A stretch of 20,627 nt of DNA from positions 1 to 20,627 of the forward strand of contig MHIZ01000021.1 in assembly GCA_001817765.1 (NCBI GenBank). The letters are read 5' to 3'. Positions 20,293 to 20,627 of this stretch are shown one piece after another. The stretch's first letter is position 1, and every line of letters starts with the position of its first letter. The notes beneath the pieces were generated by a model. It had not been told where the DNA came from. It searched no databases and was given only the letters and a program-made list of their open reading frames with translations. Position numbers and translations under genes: made by a program. The DNA comes from Candidatus Colwellbacteria bacterium RIFCSPLOWO2_02_FULL_44_20b (GTDB lineage: Bacteria > Patescibacteriota > Minisyncoccia > UBA6257 > Colwellbacteraceae).

Positions 20293-20627
20293 ATGGCAGA
20301 AACACAAGCAAAATTGAATAACTTAAGAATCGCGCCGCGAAAAGTTCGCCTGGTCGCGGATCTTATTAAAGGAATGTCTGCCGCCGAGGCGCGGGCAGAA
20401 TTGACATTTTCAAAAAAGCGCAGTGCTCCGGCAATCTTGAAACTTTTACAATCAGCAGTCGCAAACGCGAAAAACAATCAGAAGCTTGAAGAAGATAAGC
20501 TTTACATAAAATCAATCAGAGTTGACAAGGGTCCTATGTTAAAAAGAGCTCTCCCACGAGCCCGTGGTATGGCAACTCCGATCCACAAAATCTGGAGTCA
20601 CGTGATAATTGTCCTAGAAACAAACGA
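20293..20627 (+). CDS. rplV: Large-subunit ribosomal protein uL22, 3' end beyond the window
   Basis: uL22 spans the exit tunnel and is shared by all six rRNA domains. The visible 111 residues begin MAETQAKLNNLRIAPRKVRLVADLIKG in two blocks and include KRSAPAILKLLQSAVANAKNN and GPMLKRALPRARGMATPIHKIWSHVII, the hallmark loop. No stop is reached at the window end. It follows rpsS after 2 nt, continuing the S10-type gene order. Confidence 0.95.
   Translation, partial: MAETQAKLNNLRIAPRKVRLVADLIKGMSAAEARAELTFSKKRSAPAILKLLQSAVANAKNNQKLEEDKLYIKSIRVDKGPMLKRALPRARGMATPIHKIWSHVIIVLETN

Overview
The window looks like a piece of a Candidatus Patescibacteria (CPR) genome, most likely of the Parcubacteria type. 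This is inferred from several things together: compact and trimmed housekeeping proteins (a short uL3, an AspRS without its GAD insertion domain), an EF-P whose PGKG loop is replaced, a ComEC split into a membrane protein and a separate metallo-beta-lactamase protein, a tRNA without encoded CCA, and short CCCTGAGC/GTCGAAGG-type palindromic repeats that lie even inside conserved genes. No database search was possible, so no species is proposed.

Layout. Positions 1-516 hold the 5' part of efp on the minus strand, divergent from mnmA (601-1767), which carries repeat-derived inserts near both ends. Positions 1768-2487 contain no convincing protein gene but two consecutive promoter-RNA-terminator units that I read as structured ncRNAs A and B. 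Next come the split comEC pair (2488-4646), aspS without GAD domain (4866-6284), a tiny zinc-ribbon ORF and a short-chain dehydrogenase (to 7152). A membrane-anchored coiled-coil transglutaminase-like protein follows on the minus strand (7201-8226); its leader can form two mutually exclusive hairpins. Positions 8227-8928 hold two more ncRNA-like units: C, with a 6S-RNA-like architecture, and D. A secreted L,D-transpeptidase (8929-10119) and a 51-codon ORF end at a strong terminator.

On the minus strand follow an enlarged adenylate kinase-like protein, tRNA-Pro(GGG) and rpmB (bL28). A site-2 protease-like M50 peptidase (12001-12615) is divergent from rpmB with overlapping promoters. The rest is translation machinery on the plus strand: the str cluster rpsL-rpsG-fusA-tuf joined to rpsJ, then an internal promoter and terminator-like hairpin, then the S10/spc-type run rplC-rplD-rplW-rplB-rpsS-rplV, which leaves the window inside rplV.

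Regulation visible in the sequence is mostly sigma70-like: TTGnnn boxes about 17 bp from TAnnnT boxes recur in front of nearly every transcription unit. Several predicted start sites lie only about 0-20 nt before the start codon, often without a Shine-Dalgarno sequence, suggesting short-leader or leaderless mRNAs. The items most worth a second look are the four ncRNA candidates, the repeat elements read in frame inside mnmA and aspS, the leader switch before the transglutaminase gene, EF-G with NKIN instead of NKxD, uL2 with Tyr in the DHPHGGG loop, and the deleted segment of uL3.
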